Shown here: positions 16,274-24,565 of the stretch, one piece after another
How the letters are laid out: each line of letters begins with the position of its first letter
Position numbering within the stretch: position 1 is the first letter of the stretch
NCBI RefSeq assembly: GCF_016745505.1
Contig: NZ_JAERUC010000149.1
Location: forward strand, 1-64,000
From: Streptomyces silvae
GTDB lineage: Bacteria; Actinomycetota; Actinomycetes; Streptomycetales; Streptomycetaceae
Direction of reading: 5' to 3'
DNA: 64,000 nt
Program-made: the position numbers and the translations under genes
The notes under the pieces: model-generated
The model's input: only the letters and a program-made list of their open reading frames with translations
Told to the model about the DNA's origin: nothing
Database searches by the model: none

Positions 16274-17266
16274 CTACGTTACTCCCGGTACGAACAGCAG
16301 GGCCGGATGGGGTGGCAGCCGCAGCCGCCCTTCGGCGAGGGCCCGGGCGATCCTCAGCGCGCCGTGCAGCGGATCGCCCTCCGCCGGGACCACCCGGGCC
16401 TGCGGGACCTGCTGGGCCAGCTCCCCGCGCAACGGCCCGAGAAGAGGCTCGCCCATGCGGAACAGCCCACCGGTCAGAGCGACTTCGCAGCCCTCGGGGC
16501 GTGAGTCCGCCGGACCGGGGCAGACCGCTGCCGCCGCCTCGGCGATGTGCGCCGCCGCGTCCCGCAGGATCCCCGCCGCGACCTCGTCCCCGGGTGCGCA
16601 GGCTCCGACCTCGGGCGCGAAGGAGGCGAGCAGCGCGGGACGGTCCGTACGCGGATAGAGCAGGCCCGGAAGACCGGCGGCCGGCCCGAAGACCGCCTCG
16701 GCCCTCTCCAGCAGCGCGGGCGAACCGCCACGGCGGCCGTCATGGGCCCGCATCGCCGCGTCCAGCCCCGCCCGGCCGATCCAGGCACCGCCGCCGCTGT
16801 CGCCCAGCAGATGACCCCAGCCGTCCGCCCTGCGCCACGTCGTGAGGTCGGTGCCGAGCGCGATCATGCCGGTGCCGCCCGCGACGACCGCCCCGGGCCG
16901 CTGTCCCAGCGCCCCGGCGTACGCGGTCACCGCGTCGGCGGCCAGCGCCAGCCGCCGTACACCCAGCGCGTCCGCGAGGGCGCCGGGCAGCCGGGCGCGC
17001 AGCTGGTCGCCGAGTGTCGCCATGCCGGCCGCCCCGATCGCCACGGCGCCGACGGCCGCGCCGGTCCCCGCCTGCTCCAGCAGCCGGCGGACGGCGGGCA
17101 GCAGCTGCTCCAGGAGATGGCCGGCGTCGATGCCGTCGGCACCCGTCCGTACGGGCTCGGCGCAGACCGTGGTGAACGCCGGGCGCCCCGCGTCCGGCGG
17201 ACCGAGTGCCACGCGCAGGCCCGACCCGCCGGAATCGACGCCCAGGACGAACGCGTCACCCGTCAT
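16274..17266 (-). CDS. BadF/BadG-type ATPase, N-acetylglucosamine kinase-like
   Basis: About 330 residues of the ASKHA kinase fold. The phosphate-1 motif is VLGVDSGGSGLRVALG at the N-terminus, the connect/phosphate-2 region contains GAVVAGGTGMIALG, and HLLGDSGGGAWIG is the classic BcrAD/BadF signature. The adenosine motif is EVALTGGLFRMGEPLLGPL. The best-known relatives phosphorylate N-acetylglucosamine taken up from cell-wall turnover or chitin. ATG 17266 is used; GTG 17305 upstream, in a GACGGGTG-rich repeat, is possible. Confidence 0.87.
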   Translation of the reverse strand: MTGDAFVLGVDSGGSGLRVALGPPDAGRPAFTTVCAEPVRTGADGIDAGHLLEQLLPAVRRLLEQAGTGAAVGAVAIGAAGMATLGDQLRARLPGALADALGVRRLALAADAVTAYAGALGQRPGAVVAGGTGMIALGTDLTTWRRADGWGHLLGDSGGGAWIGRAGLDAAMRAHDGRRGGSPALLERAEAVFGPAAGLPGLLYPRTDRPALLASFAPEVGACAPGDEVAAGILRDAAAHIAEAAAAVCPGPADSRPEGCEVALTGGLFRMGEPLLGPLRGELAQQVPQARVVPAEGDPLHGALRIARALAEGRLRLPPHPALLFVPGVT

Positions 17267-17472
17267 GCCGGCACCCGTCGAGCCGTCACCCGTCCTGCCG
17301 GTCACCGGCCGGTCCCGTCACCGGAGTCCACGGGCACGGCTGCCCGTGGGCGAACACCTGAACGCCTCATGGCGGGACCCCGGAAGAGTGGAGGACGGAG
17401 GACGACCGGCACCCTACCGCTCCACTCCGTCCCGTGGGAGACCGCATGATCACCCGGGGCCCTGTAGGCCGG

Positions 17473-17478
17473 TAGAGT
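17473..17478 (+). promoter_or_regulatory. -10 box (TAGAGT) of the uracil-DNA glycosylase gene
   Basis: TAGAGT ends 7 bases before GTG 17486, which fits a leaderless transcript and supports that start over the in-frame GTG 17477 inside the box. Confidence 0.5.
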
Positions 17479-17485
17479 GACGGGC

Positions 17486-18163
17486 GTGGCAGCGCGACCT
17501 TTGAGTGAACTTGTGGAGCCCGGCTGGGCCGAGGCGTTGGCCCCCGTGGCCGGCCGGGTCGCCGCGATGGGGGACTTCCTCCGCGCGGAGATCGGCGCGG
17601 GCCGCACCTATCTGCCGGCCGGACAGAACGTGCTGCGCGCCTTCCAGCAGCCGTTCGCCGACGTACGGGTCCTGATCGTGGGCCAGGACCCCTACCCGAC
17701 ACCGGGCATGGCGATCGGGCTCAGTTTCGCGGTGGCGCCCGACGTACGGCGTCTGCCGGGCAGCCTGGAGAACATCTTCCGGGAACTGCACTCCGACCTC
17801 GGTCATCCCCGGCCCTCCAACGGGGACCTGACGCCCTGGACGCGGCAGGGGGTCCTCCTCCTCAACAAGGCGCTGACCACGGCACCCGGGAAACCCGCCG
17901 CCCACCGCGGCAAGGGCTGGGAAGAGGTCACCGAGCAGGCGATCCGCGCCCTGGCCGCGCGGGGCAAGCCCATGGTCTCGGTCCTGTGGGGACGCGACGC
18001 GCGCAACGTGCGGCCGCTCCTCGGCGACCTGCCCGCGATCGAGTCGGCCCACCCTTCCCCGATGTCGGCGGACCGCGGCTTCTTCGGCTCGCGCCCGTTC
18101 AGCCGTACCAACGAGTTCCTCGAACGCGCGGGGGAACAGCCGGTGGACTGGCGTCTGCCCTGA
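17486..18163 (+). CDS. ung: Uracil-DNA glycosylase, family 1
   Basis: A 225-residue base-excision repair enzyme that removes uracil from DNA. The water-activating loop is VGQDPYPTPGMAIGLSF with Asp68, followed by NKALTT (uracil-recognition Asn in LLLNKALT) and the C-terminal HPSPMS loop with the catalytic His. The GQDPYP form, with Pro in place of His of the enterobacterial GQDPYH, is usual for actinobacteria. The start MAARPLSELVEPGW matches the N-terminus typical of Streptomyces Ung. Confidence 0.95.
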   Translation: MAARPLSELVEPGWAEALAPVAGRVAAMGDFLRAEIGAGRTYLPAGQNVLRAFQQPFADVRVLIVGQDPYPTPGMAIGLSFAVAPDVRRLPGSLENIFRELHSDLGHPRPSNGDLTPWTRQGVLLLNKALTTAPGKPAAHRGKGWEEVTEQAIRALAARGKPMVSVLWGRDARNVRPLLGDLPAIESAHPSPMSADRGFFGSRPFSRTNEFLERAGEQPVDWRLP

Positions 18164-18317
18164 CGCCGGGGGACCGGCCGGGTGGTGCCCGCCGGCCCCG
18201 ATGGGCCGGACGCGGGACGCCACGCGGGCGGCTGCCCGCCGCCGGGCGGTGCGGCTGTTAGCGTCCCACTCCGCCGGGCCAGGCCGGTCCGGTCCAGCGG
18301 CGGAGGAGTGGTGTCCC

Positions 18318-19538
18318 ATGCGTGTTCTCCTGGTCGGCGCGGGTGGCGTGGGCACGGCGATCACCAGGATCGCGGCCCGTCGGCCCTTCTTCGAGCACAT
18401 GGCGGTCGCCGACCGCGACCTCGCCCGGGCGGAGAGCGCCGTCGCGGCCCTCGGGGAGAGCGGGGCCCGTTTCGGCGCGGCCCGGCTCGACGCCTCGGAC
18501 CCGGCGGCGGTGCGGGCGGCCCTCGCCGAGCACCGCTGCGACGTCCTGCTCAACGCCACCGACCCGCGTTTCGTGATGCCCCTGTTCGAGGCGGCGCTCG
18601 CCCACGGCGCGCACTACCTCGACATGGCGATGTCCCTGTCGCAGCCGCACCCGACCCGCCCGTACGAGAAGTGCGGGGTCAAGCTCGGCGACGCCCAGTT
18701 CGAGCGGGCGGCCGAGTGGGAGGCCTCCGGACGTCTCGCACTGGTCGGGATGGGCGTGGAACCCGGGCTCTCGGACGTGTTCGCCCGGTACGCCTCCGAC
18801 GAACTGTTCGACGAGATCGAGGAGATCGGGATCCGTGACGGCGCCGACCTGACGGTGGAGGGCTACGACTTCGCCCCGTCCTTCAGCATCTGGACGACCA
18901 TCGAGGAGTGCCTGAACCCGCCGGTCGTCTACGAGGAGGACCGGGGCTGGTTCACCACCGCCCCCTTCAGCGAGCCGGAGGTCTTCGACTTCCCCGAGGG
19001 CATCGGGCCCGTCGAGTGCGTCAACGTCGAGCACGAGGAGGTGCTGCTCGTCCCGCGCCGGATCAAGGCCCGCCGCGTCACGTTCAAGTACGGCCTGGGC
19101 GACGAGTTCATCGGGGTGCTCCGCGCCCTCCACACGCTGGGCCTCGACCGGACGGACCCCGTGTCCGTGAAGAGCGACGCGGGCACCGTCAAGGTCTCGC
19201 CCCGCGACGTGGTCGCCGCCTGTCTGCCCGATCCGGCCGGTCTCGGCGACCGTATGCACGGCAAGACGTGCGCGGGCACCTGGGTGAAGGGCACCAAGGA
19301 CGGGCGGCCCAGGGAGGTCTACCTCTACCACGTGGTCGACAACCAGTGGTCGATGCGCGAGTACGGCTCACAGGCCGTGGTCTGGCAGACCGCGATCAAC
19401 CCCGTCGCGGCTCTCGAACTCGTCGCGAACGGCGTCTGGGGCGGCAGCGGAGTGCTGGGACCCGAGGCCATGCCGCCCCGGCCGTTCCTCGATCTGCTGG
19501 GCGAGTACGGCGCACCGTGGGGCATGCGCGAGGAGTGA
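18318..19538 (+). CDS. Saccharopine dehydrogenase family protein
   Basis: A 406-residue oxidoreductase with an N-terminal Rossmann domain (MRVLLVGAGGVGTAITRIAA) and the family's central substrate domain (HYLDMAMSLSQPHP, GMGVEPGLSDVFARYA). The C-terminal part carries WMREYGSQAVVWQTAIN-like sequence ending in the dimerisation strand. Members act on saccharopine, carboxynorspermidine or related aminoacid adducts; the substrate here is not fixed by context. GGAGGAG 9 bases before ATG 18318 sets the start. A possible -10 TAGCGT is at 18259-18264. Confidence 0.88.
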   Translation: MRVLLVGAGGVGTAITRIAARRPFFEHMAVADRDLARAESAVAALGESGARFGAARLDASDPAAVRAALAEHRCDVLLNATDPRFVMPLFEAALAHGAHYLDMAMSLSQPHPTRPYEKCGVKLGDAQFERAAEWEASGRLALVGMGVEPGLSDVFARYASDELFDEIEEIGIRDGADLTVEGYDFAPSFSIWTTIEECLNPPVVYEEDRGWFTTAPFSEPEVFDFPEGIGPVECVNVEHEEVLLVPRRIKARRVTFKYGLGDEFIGVLRALHTLGLDRTDPVSVKSDAGTVKVSPRDVVAACLPDPAGLGDRMHGKTCAGTWVKGTKDGRPREVYLYHVVDNQWSMREYGSQAVVWQTAINPVAALELVANGVWGGSGVLGPEAMPPRPFLDLLGEYGAPWGMREE

Positions 19539-19657
19539 CCGCCGAGGTGCGGTCCTGGCGGACGCCTCACCTGACATGCGGACCCGGGTACGGCTCCATA
19601 ACATGTGGAACGACATATTCCGCCTTCCCTTCAGGCCTGTGACCCGAGTGAGGGAGC
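19539..19657 (+). promoter_or_regulatory. Promoter region of the APC permease/UspA operon
   Basis: This is a short AT-enriched gap. It contains GGAA-N7-TTCC (19608-19622 area) within GTGGAACGACATATTCCG, a weak palindrome that might be a regulator site. GTGAGGGAGC provides the ribosome binding site for ATG 19658. No reliable -10/-35 pair was found. Confidence 0.35.
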
Positions 19658-21151
19658 ATGGCAGAGGACACCGCCGGATCAGCACCGCCGGCAAGCTTGA
19701 AACCGAACGCGATCGGTTTCGTCGACGCGCTGGTCATCGGACTGAACGCCACGTCCCCGGCCTACTCGGTGGCGGCCGTCATCGGCCCGATCGTGGCGCT
19801 CGTCGGCGTCTACGCGCCCGGCGTGCTCTTCGCGTCCTTCGTGCCGATGCTCCTCATCGCGTCGGCCTTCTACTACCTGAACAAGGTCGACCAGGACTGC
19901 GGGACGACGTTCTCCTGGGTGACGCGCGCCATGGGCCCCTGGACCGGCTGGCTCGGGGGCTGGGCCATCGCGATGACCGGTGTGCTCGTGGTCGGATCGC
20001 TGGCCGATGTCGCCGTCAGCTTCGGCCTGCTCGCCGTCGGCCTCGACAGCTGGGCCGACAACACCTTCGTCCGCCAGCTGCTCACCGTGCTCCTCATCAT
20101 CGTGATGACGGGGCTGTGCGTCATCGGGACCGAACTCTCGGCCAAGGTGCAGAACGTCCTGATCCTGGCTCAGGTCGCCTTCCTCCTGGTGTTCGTGATC
20201 GTCGCGCTCTACCGCGTCTACGCGGGCACGACGTCCTTCAACTCCATCAGACCCTCGGCCGAGTGGCTCAACCCCTTCGGGGAGGGCGGTGCGGCGCTCA
20301 CGGGCGGCCTGCTGCTGGGCGTGTTCATCTACTGGGGCTGGGAATCGGCGGTCAACCTCACCGAGGAGGTCGAGGACTCCGCGAGCGCCCCCGGCAAGGC
20401 CGGTGTGTGGTCGACCGTCCTCCTGCTGGTGACCTACCTGTCCGTCGGCTTCGCGGTCGTCGCCTTCGCCGGACCGGCCTACCTGGCCGACAACGCGGAG
20501 GAGGAAGAGTTCATCTTCGCCCTGCTCGCCGGAGACGTCATGGGGAGCTGGGACTGGATCGTGCTGCTCGCGGTCGCGACGTCGGCGCTCGCCTCCACCC
20601 AGACCACCATCATCCCGGCGTCGCGCACCGCGCTGTCCATGGCCCGGCGGAAGGCGTTGCCCGCCCACTTCGCCCATATCAGCCCGCGCTTCCGGACCCC
20701 CGACGTGAGCACGTGGTGGGTGGCCGCCATCGCCATCGCCTGGTATCTCGTCGTCAGCCAGATCAGCGAGAACGCCCTCTTCGACTCGCTGACGGCCCTG
20801 TCCCTGCTCATCGCCTTCTACTACGCGCTCACCGGCGTGGCCTGCGCGATCTACTACCGCCGCCATCTGACCGAGAGCGTGCGCAACTTCCTCCTCATCG
20901 GCCTCGGCCCCGTGGTCGGAGCCGGTCTCCTGACCTGGCTGCTCGTCCGGTCGGTCATGGATATGTCCGACCCGGCGAACTCCTACAGCGGCACCTCCTG
21001 GTTCGGTCTCGGGCCCCCGCTCGTCATCGGCATCTGCATCTCCCTGATCGGCGTGGTGCTCATGGTGGTGCTGAGGTTCGTGTCGCCGTCCTTCTGGGCC
21101 GAACGACGGGGCGTGGTCGACCCCGGCCTCGTACCGGGCAAGGAGCGCTGA
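19658..21151 (+). CDS. APC-superfamily amino acid permease
   Basis: A 497-residue transporter with about 12 membrane helices. The first helix carries NAIGFVDALVIGLNATSPAY, and the APC-type unwound helix 1 and helix 6 region (FIYWGWESAVNLTEEVED) are visible. TTIIPASRTALSMARR is the loop typical of cationic/neutral amino acid permeases. It probably imports an amino acid or amine by proton symport. The next gene, a universal stress protein, starts 2 bases after its stop, so both are on one message. Confidence 0.9.
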   Translation: MAEDTAGSAPPASLKPNAIGFVDALVIGLNATSPAYSVAAVIGPIVALVGVYAPGVLFASFVPMLLIASAFYYLNKVDQDCGTTFSWVTRAMGPWTGWLGGWAIAMTGVLVVGSLADVAVSFGLLAVGLDSWADNTFVRQLLTVLLIIVMTGLCVIGTELSAKVQNVLILAQVAFLLVFVIVALYRVYAGTTSFNSIRPSAEWLNPFGEGGAALTGGLLLGVFIYWGWESAVNLTEEVEDSASAPGKAGVWSTVLLLVTYLSVGFAVVAFAGPAYLADNAEEEEFIFALLAGDVMGSWDWIVLLAVATSALASTQTTIIPASRTALSMARRKALPAHFAHISPRFRTPDVSTWWVAAIAIAWYLVVSQISENALFDSLTALSLLIAFYYALTGVACAIYYRRHLTESVRNFLLIGLGPVVGAGLLTWLLVRSVMDMSDPANSYSGTSWFGLGPPLVIGICISLIGVVLMVVLRFVSPSFWAERRGVVDPGLVPGKER

Positions 21152-21152
21152 G

Positions 21153-21569
21153 ATGTCCGTGGTCCTCGGATACGACGAGTCACCGGGCGCCGCCCGTGCC
21201 CTGCGGGCCGCGATCGAGGTGGCCGGGGCGTTCGGCGAGCAGCTCGTGCTGGTCTACGGGGCGGCGCCGCCCGGCCCCACCGGCGAGGAGTACCGCGCCC
21301 ACTACGATGCCATCCGCCAGGCCGGGCGTGCGGGGCTGGAGCACGCGGTCGCCGAGGCGGAGAAGGCGGGCGTACCGACCACGGTCGAGGTCATCGACCT
21401 GAAGCCGGCGGAGGCCCTGATCGAGGCGGCCTCGCGTCATGGGGCGCGCGTCATCGTGGTGGGCAGCTGGGGCGAGAGCCCGATGCGGGGGGCGCTGCTG
21501 GGCTCCACCCCGCACAAGCTGCTGCACCTGTCGACCGTGCCGGTGCTCTGCGTGCCCACCGACAACTGA
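21153..21569 (+). CDS. Universal stress protein (UspA family)
   Basis: A 138-residue single Usp domain. The N-terminus VVLGYDESPGAARALRAA carries the conserved Asp, and the nucleotide loop VVGSWGESPMRGALLGSTPHKLLH matches the G-2x-G-9x-G(S/T) ATP-binding pattern, so it is an ATP-binding type. It starts 2 bases downstream of the permease stop. Usp domains are often fused or linked to APC permeases, where they are thought to modulate transport; that role is inferred here from the tight coupling. Confidence 0.92.
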   Translation: MSVVLGYDESPGAARALRAAIEVAGAFGEQLVLVYGAAPPGPTGEEYRAHYDAIRQAGRAGLEHAVAEAEKAGVPTTVEVIDLKPAEALIEAASRHGARVIVVGSWGESPMRGALLGSTPHKLLHLSTVPVLCVPTDN

Positions 21570-21611
21570 GCCGATGACCGAGTGGGCCTCCTGGTAGGCG
21601 GAGGCGGGCGG

Positions 21612-22697
21612 TCAGCCGATCACCGCCGCCCGTACGCACAGGACGTCCGGCAGATGCGAGACGAGCTGCCGCCAGCTGTCGCCGTCGTCCGCGCTCGCGT
21701 ACACCTCGCCGTTGCGGTTGCCGAAGTAGATGCCCGCGGGGTCCGCGTCGTCCGTGCAGAGGGCGTCACGCAGCACCGTGCCGTAGTGATCGCCGTCCGG
21801 GAGGCCCCGGGTGAGGGGCTCCCACGTCTCGCCCGCGTCCCGGGTGCGGTACACCCGGCAGCGGTGGCCGGCGGGGACCCGGTCGGCGTCGGCGTTGATC
21901 GGGAAGACGTAGAACGTGTCCGCGCGGTGCGGGTGCGCGGCCGCCGCGAAGCCGAAGTCCGAGGGCAGCCCGGCGCCGATGTCCTTCCAGCGCCTCCCGC
22001 CGTCGTCGCTGCGGAAGACGCCCCAGTGGTTCTGCAGGTACAGCCGGTCCGGATCCACCGCGTCCCGGGTGACCTTGTGCACGCACTGGCCGAACTCGGG
22101 GTCGGGGTCCGGCAGGAAGACGGCCGACACCCCCTGGTTGGAGGGAGCCCAGCGCTCACCGCCGTCCTCGGTGCGGAACACGCCCGCGGTGGACACGGCG
22201 ACGGTCACCGCCCGGGCGTCCCGGGGGTCGGTCAGGATGGTGTGCAGGCCCTCGCCGCCCCCGCCGGGCACCCACCGGGACCGGGTCGGGTGCTCCCAGA
22301 GCGGGCGGACCAGCTCGAAGGACTCGCCGCGGTCGTCCGAACGGAACAGCGCGGCCGGTTCGGTGCCCGCGTAGACGACGTCGGGGGCCTCGGGGCCGGC
22401 GGGGTGCAGCTGCCAGACCCGCTCCAGCGAGGCATCGGTGAACTGCGGGAACTTCACGGCGGGTTGCTTCGGCTCCACCCAGCTGGCGCCCATGTCGTCG
22501 GAGTGGAAGACCGAAGGGCCCCAGTGGGCGCTGTCGCCGCCGACGAGGAGCCGGGGCGTCTTCCCCCGGGTGTCGATCGCGATCGAGTAGATCGCCTGGG
22601 CGTTGAAGTGCGGATCGCCGAACTCCCATGCCCCGCCGCGTCTGCGGCCGAGGAAGAGCCCTTTGCGGGTGCCTACGGTGAGCAGTACTTCGGACAT
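21612..22697 (-). CDS. BNR/sialidase-type repeat propeller protein
   Basis: A 361-residue protein with repeated Asp-box (S/T-x-D-x-G-x-x-W) signatures: SDDMGASWVEP, SDDRGESFEL, TEDGGERWAP, SDDGGRRWKDIG, TRDAGETWEP and SADDGDSWRQL. These repeats mark beta-propellers of the sialidase/VPS10/BNR class. No signal peptide is present (start MSEVLLTVGTRKGLFLG), so it appears cytosolic; function is unknown. GGGAGG 8 bases before ATG 22697 fixes the start. Confidence 0.85.
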   Translation of the reverse strand: MSEVLLTVGTRKGLFLGRRRGGAWEFGDPHFNAQAIYSIAIDTRGKTPRLLVGGDSAHWGPSVFHSDDMGASWVEPKQPAVKFPQFTDASLERVWQLHPAGPEAPDVVYAGTEPAALFRSDDRGESFELVRPLWEHPTRSRWVPGGGGEGLHTILTDPRDARAVTVAVSTAGVFRTEDGGERWAPSNQGVSAVFLPDPDPEFGQCVHKVTRDAVDPDRLYLQNHWGVFRSDDGGRRWKDIGAGLPSDFGFAAAAHPHRADTFYVFPINADADRVPAGHRCRVYRTRDAGETWEPLTRGLPDGDHYGTVLRDALCTDDADPAGIYFGNRNGEVYASADDGDSWRQLVSHLPDVLCVRAAVIG

Positions 22698-22819
22698 GCC
22701 AGGACCTCCCGAAACGCCGTTGTGCCGGTGAGGCCAAGTCTGCACCCGGGCACTGACAGCGGCCGGGAGGCGCGATGACGTCGCAGGTCAACGCTGCTGC
22801 CGTGCAGGGCGGACGGCCC

Positions 22820-23344
22820 TCACCGCGAGTCGGTTCCGGTCCCCTCGCGGGCGCGGACCAGCAGCCGGGTCGTGCTGCCGTCCTCCTCCTCGACGTCCCG
22901 GACATGCCGGAAACCGATCCGCCCCAGCAGAGCCAGGGACGCGCCGTTCTCCGCCGCGACCGTGGCGTACACCTCGCGCAGTCCGAGCCGGCCGAAGCCC
23001 TCGGCGACGAGCGCCCCGGCCAGCTCCGTGCCGAGCCCGCGCCCCCAGACGTCCGGGGCGAGCGCGTAGACGATCTCGTGCCCGCCGGACTCCGGGGTGG
23101 GTTTGATCTCGGCGTGCCCCACCGTCCTGCCGCCTTCACGGACCGCCCACACGTCGAAGAGGCCACGCGCGTACACCTTGGTGAAGACCCGCCCGAACAG
23201 GGCGCGGTCCTCCGCCTCCGGGGAGGGGCCGTCGCCCATCCACCGGGAGACCCGCACATCCTGGAACAGGGCGACGAACGACTCCTCGTCGCCCGGGGTG
23301 TACGGGGTCAGCAGGAGGCGGGCCGTCCGCACCTCGGGAGTCAC
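22820..23344 (-). CDS. GNAT N-acetyltransferase (RimJ/RimL-like)
   Basis: A 174-residue acetyltransferase. N-terminal RTARLLLTPYTPGDEESFV is the RimJ/RimL-type start, the acetyl-CoA loop is APDVWGRGLGTELAGAL, and NGASLALLGRIGFRHV is motif B. The family acetylates protein N-termini or small amines; the target is unknown. It follows, by 10 bases, the LacI-type regulator gene read in the same direction and may be transcribed with it. Confidence 0.88.
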   Translation of the reverse strand: MTPEVRTARLLLTPYTPGDEESFVALFQDVRVSRWMGDGPSPEAEDRALFGRVFTKVYARGLFDVWAVREGGRTVGHAEIKPTPESGGHEIVYALAPDVWGRGLGTELAGALVAEGFGRLGLREVYATVAAENGASLALLGRIGFRHVRDVEEEDGSTTRLLVRAREGTGTDSR

Positions 23345-23354
23345 GGGGCTCCCC

Positions 23355-24413
23355 TCAGCGCACCGGCGGAGCCGTGCTGCTGCGCACCACCAGGCTCGTC
23401 GCCAGATCGACCCGGGTGGTCGCGGGCTGCCTGCCCCGGCCCAGGTCGAGGACCAGGCGGGCCGCGGTCTCGGCCATCTCGATGAGCGGCTGGCGCACCG
23501 TGGTCAGCGGGGGGCCGATCCAGCGGGTGAGCGGCAGGTCGTCGAAGCCGACCACACTGAGGTCCTCCGGGATCCGCAGCCCCAGCTCGCGCGCGGCCTC
23601 GTAGACGCCGAGTGCCTGGAGGTCGTTGCCCGCGAAGATGGCGGTGGGCGGCTCCGGCAGCCGCAGCAGCTCCAGGGCCGCCGTGTAGCCGTCCTCGTGG
23701 TTGAACTCGCCCTCCCGGACGAGCGCGGGGTCCATCGGCACACCCGAGGTCTCCAGGGCGGCGCGGTAACCGTCCAGCCTGGCGCGGCTGCACATCATGC
23801 GGGCCGGTCCGCCGATGATGCCGATCCGGCGGTGGCCCAGGCCCGTCAGATGACGGGTGGCGGCAAGGCCGCCCTGCCAGTTGGCCGCCCCGACCGACGG
23901 GATGTCGTCACCGGGGTCGCCCGCCGGATCGACGACGACGAACGGGATGGAGCGGCTGGTCAGCTGGGCGCGCTGTCCCGCGTCGAGGTCCGAGAGCACC
24001 AGGATCACCCCGGCCGGGCGGCGGGCCAGAACGCCGTCCACCCACGTCTGGCCCGGGGTGAGCCGGCCGGCGCTCTCCGAGAGGACCAGGCTCAGGCCCT
24101 CCTCCCTCGCGACGTTCTCGACGCCCCGGACGACCTCCATCGCCCAGGCGCTGTCCAGCTCGTGGAAGACCAGGTCGATGAGCTGGGACTGCTGGGAGGC
24201 GCCGCGCCTGCGGCGGTAGCCGTGCCGCAGCAACAGCTCCTCCACCTTCGTACGCGTGCTCGGGGCGACATCCGCGCGCCCGTTCAGCACTTTCGAAACT
24301 GTCGGAGCCGAAACTCCGGCCGCTCGGGCGATCTCTGCCAGCGTGGCGGTGCTCTCCGACGACTCGTCGACGGACGCCTTCGCCTGTTGGGGCTGGACCT
24401 TTGCAGGGCTCAT
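23355..24413 (-). CDS. bxlR: LacI-family repressor of the xylobiose/xylan locus
   Basis: A 352-residue LacI/GalR regulator. The helix-turn-helix and hinge are LAEIARAAGVSAPTVSKVLN and the effector domain is of the periplasmic-binding type (IDLVFHELDSAWAME, TAIFAGNDLQALG). It lies divergent from the xylobiose-type ABC operon, the same arrangement as bxlR-bxlEFGA of Streptomyces thermoviolaceus, whose repressor is described as binding CGAA-N-TTCG inverted repeats. Such repeats occur in front of the operon and in front of the xylanase. ATG 24413 is used; ATG 24443 is possible. Gene name is by context. Confidence 0.85.
   Translation of the reverse strand: MSPAKVQPQQAKASVDESSESTATLAEIARAAGVSAPTVSKVLNGRADVAPSTRTKVEELLLRHGYRRRRGASQQSQLIDLVFHELDSAWAMEVVRGVENVAREEGLSLVLSESAGRLTPGQTWVDGVLARRPAGVILVLSDLDAGQRAQLTSRSIPFVVVDPAGDPGDDIPSVGAANWQGGLAATRHLTGLGHRRIGIIGGPARMMCSRARLDGYRAALETSGVPMDPALVREGEFNHEDGYTAALELLRLPEPPTAIFAGNDLQALGVYEAARELGLRIPEDLSVVGFDDLPLTRWIGPPLTTVRQPLIEMAETAARLVLDLGRGRQPATTRVDLATSLVVRSSTAPPVR
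24291..24298. promoter_or_regulatory. Operator-like palindrome inside the LacI coding region
   Basis: TTTCGAAA, within CACTTTCGAAACT, lies in the codons for the recognition helix (TVSK). It resembles the TCGAAACTTTCGA site before the xylanase gene. It may be a second, roadblock-type site or a chance product of conserved codons. Confidence 0.25.
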
Positions 24414-24486
24414 GCACGAATCGTAGCTCCCCTGCGGCCCCATATCCGCGTCCGGGCAAGGTTCGTAAATCCTTGCTCCTACCCTC

Positions 24487-24515
24487 TTGACGGGTCCGAA
24501 ACACGACCGTACCGT
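24487..24515 (+). promoter_or_regulatory. Promoter of the xylobiose ABC operon
   Basis: TTGACG (24487-24492), 17 bases, TACCGT (24510-24515). This is close to the Streptomyces vegetative consensus and leaves a leader of about 45 bases holding two operator-like sequences. Confidence 0.7.
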
Positions 24516-24523
24516 TCCGGCAA

Positions 24524-24551
24524 CATTCGAAAGCCACGCCGAAACATTCGA
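24524..24551. promoter_or_regulatory. Operator sites for the LacI repressor (importer operon)
   Basis: CATTCGAAAG (24524-24533) and CCGAAACATTCGA (24539-24551) lie just downstream of the promoter. The second agrees at 11 of 13 bases with the perfect palindrome TCGAAACTTTCGA before the xylanase gene and contains the CGAA/TTCG arms. Binding here would block transcription. Confidence 0.6.
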
Positions 24552-24565
24552 CAGAGGGTGCGGTC

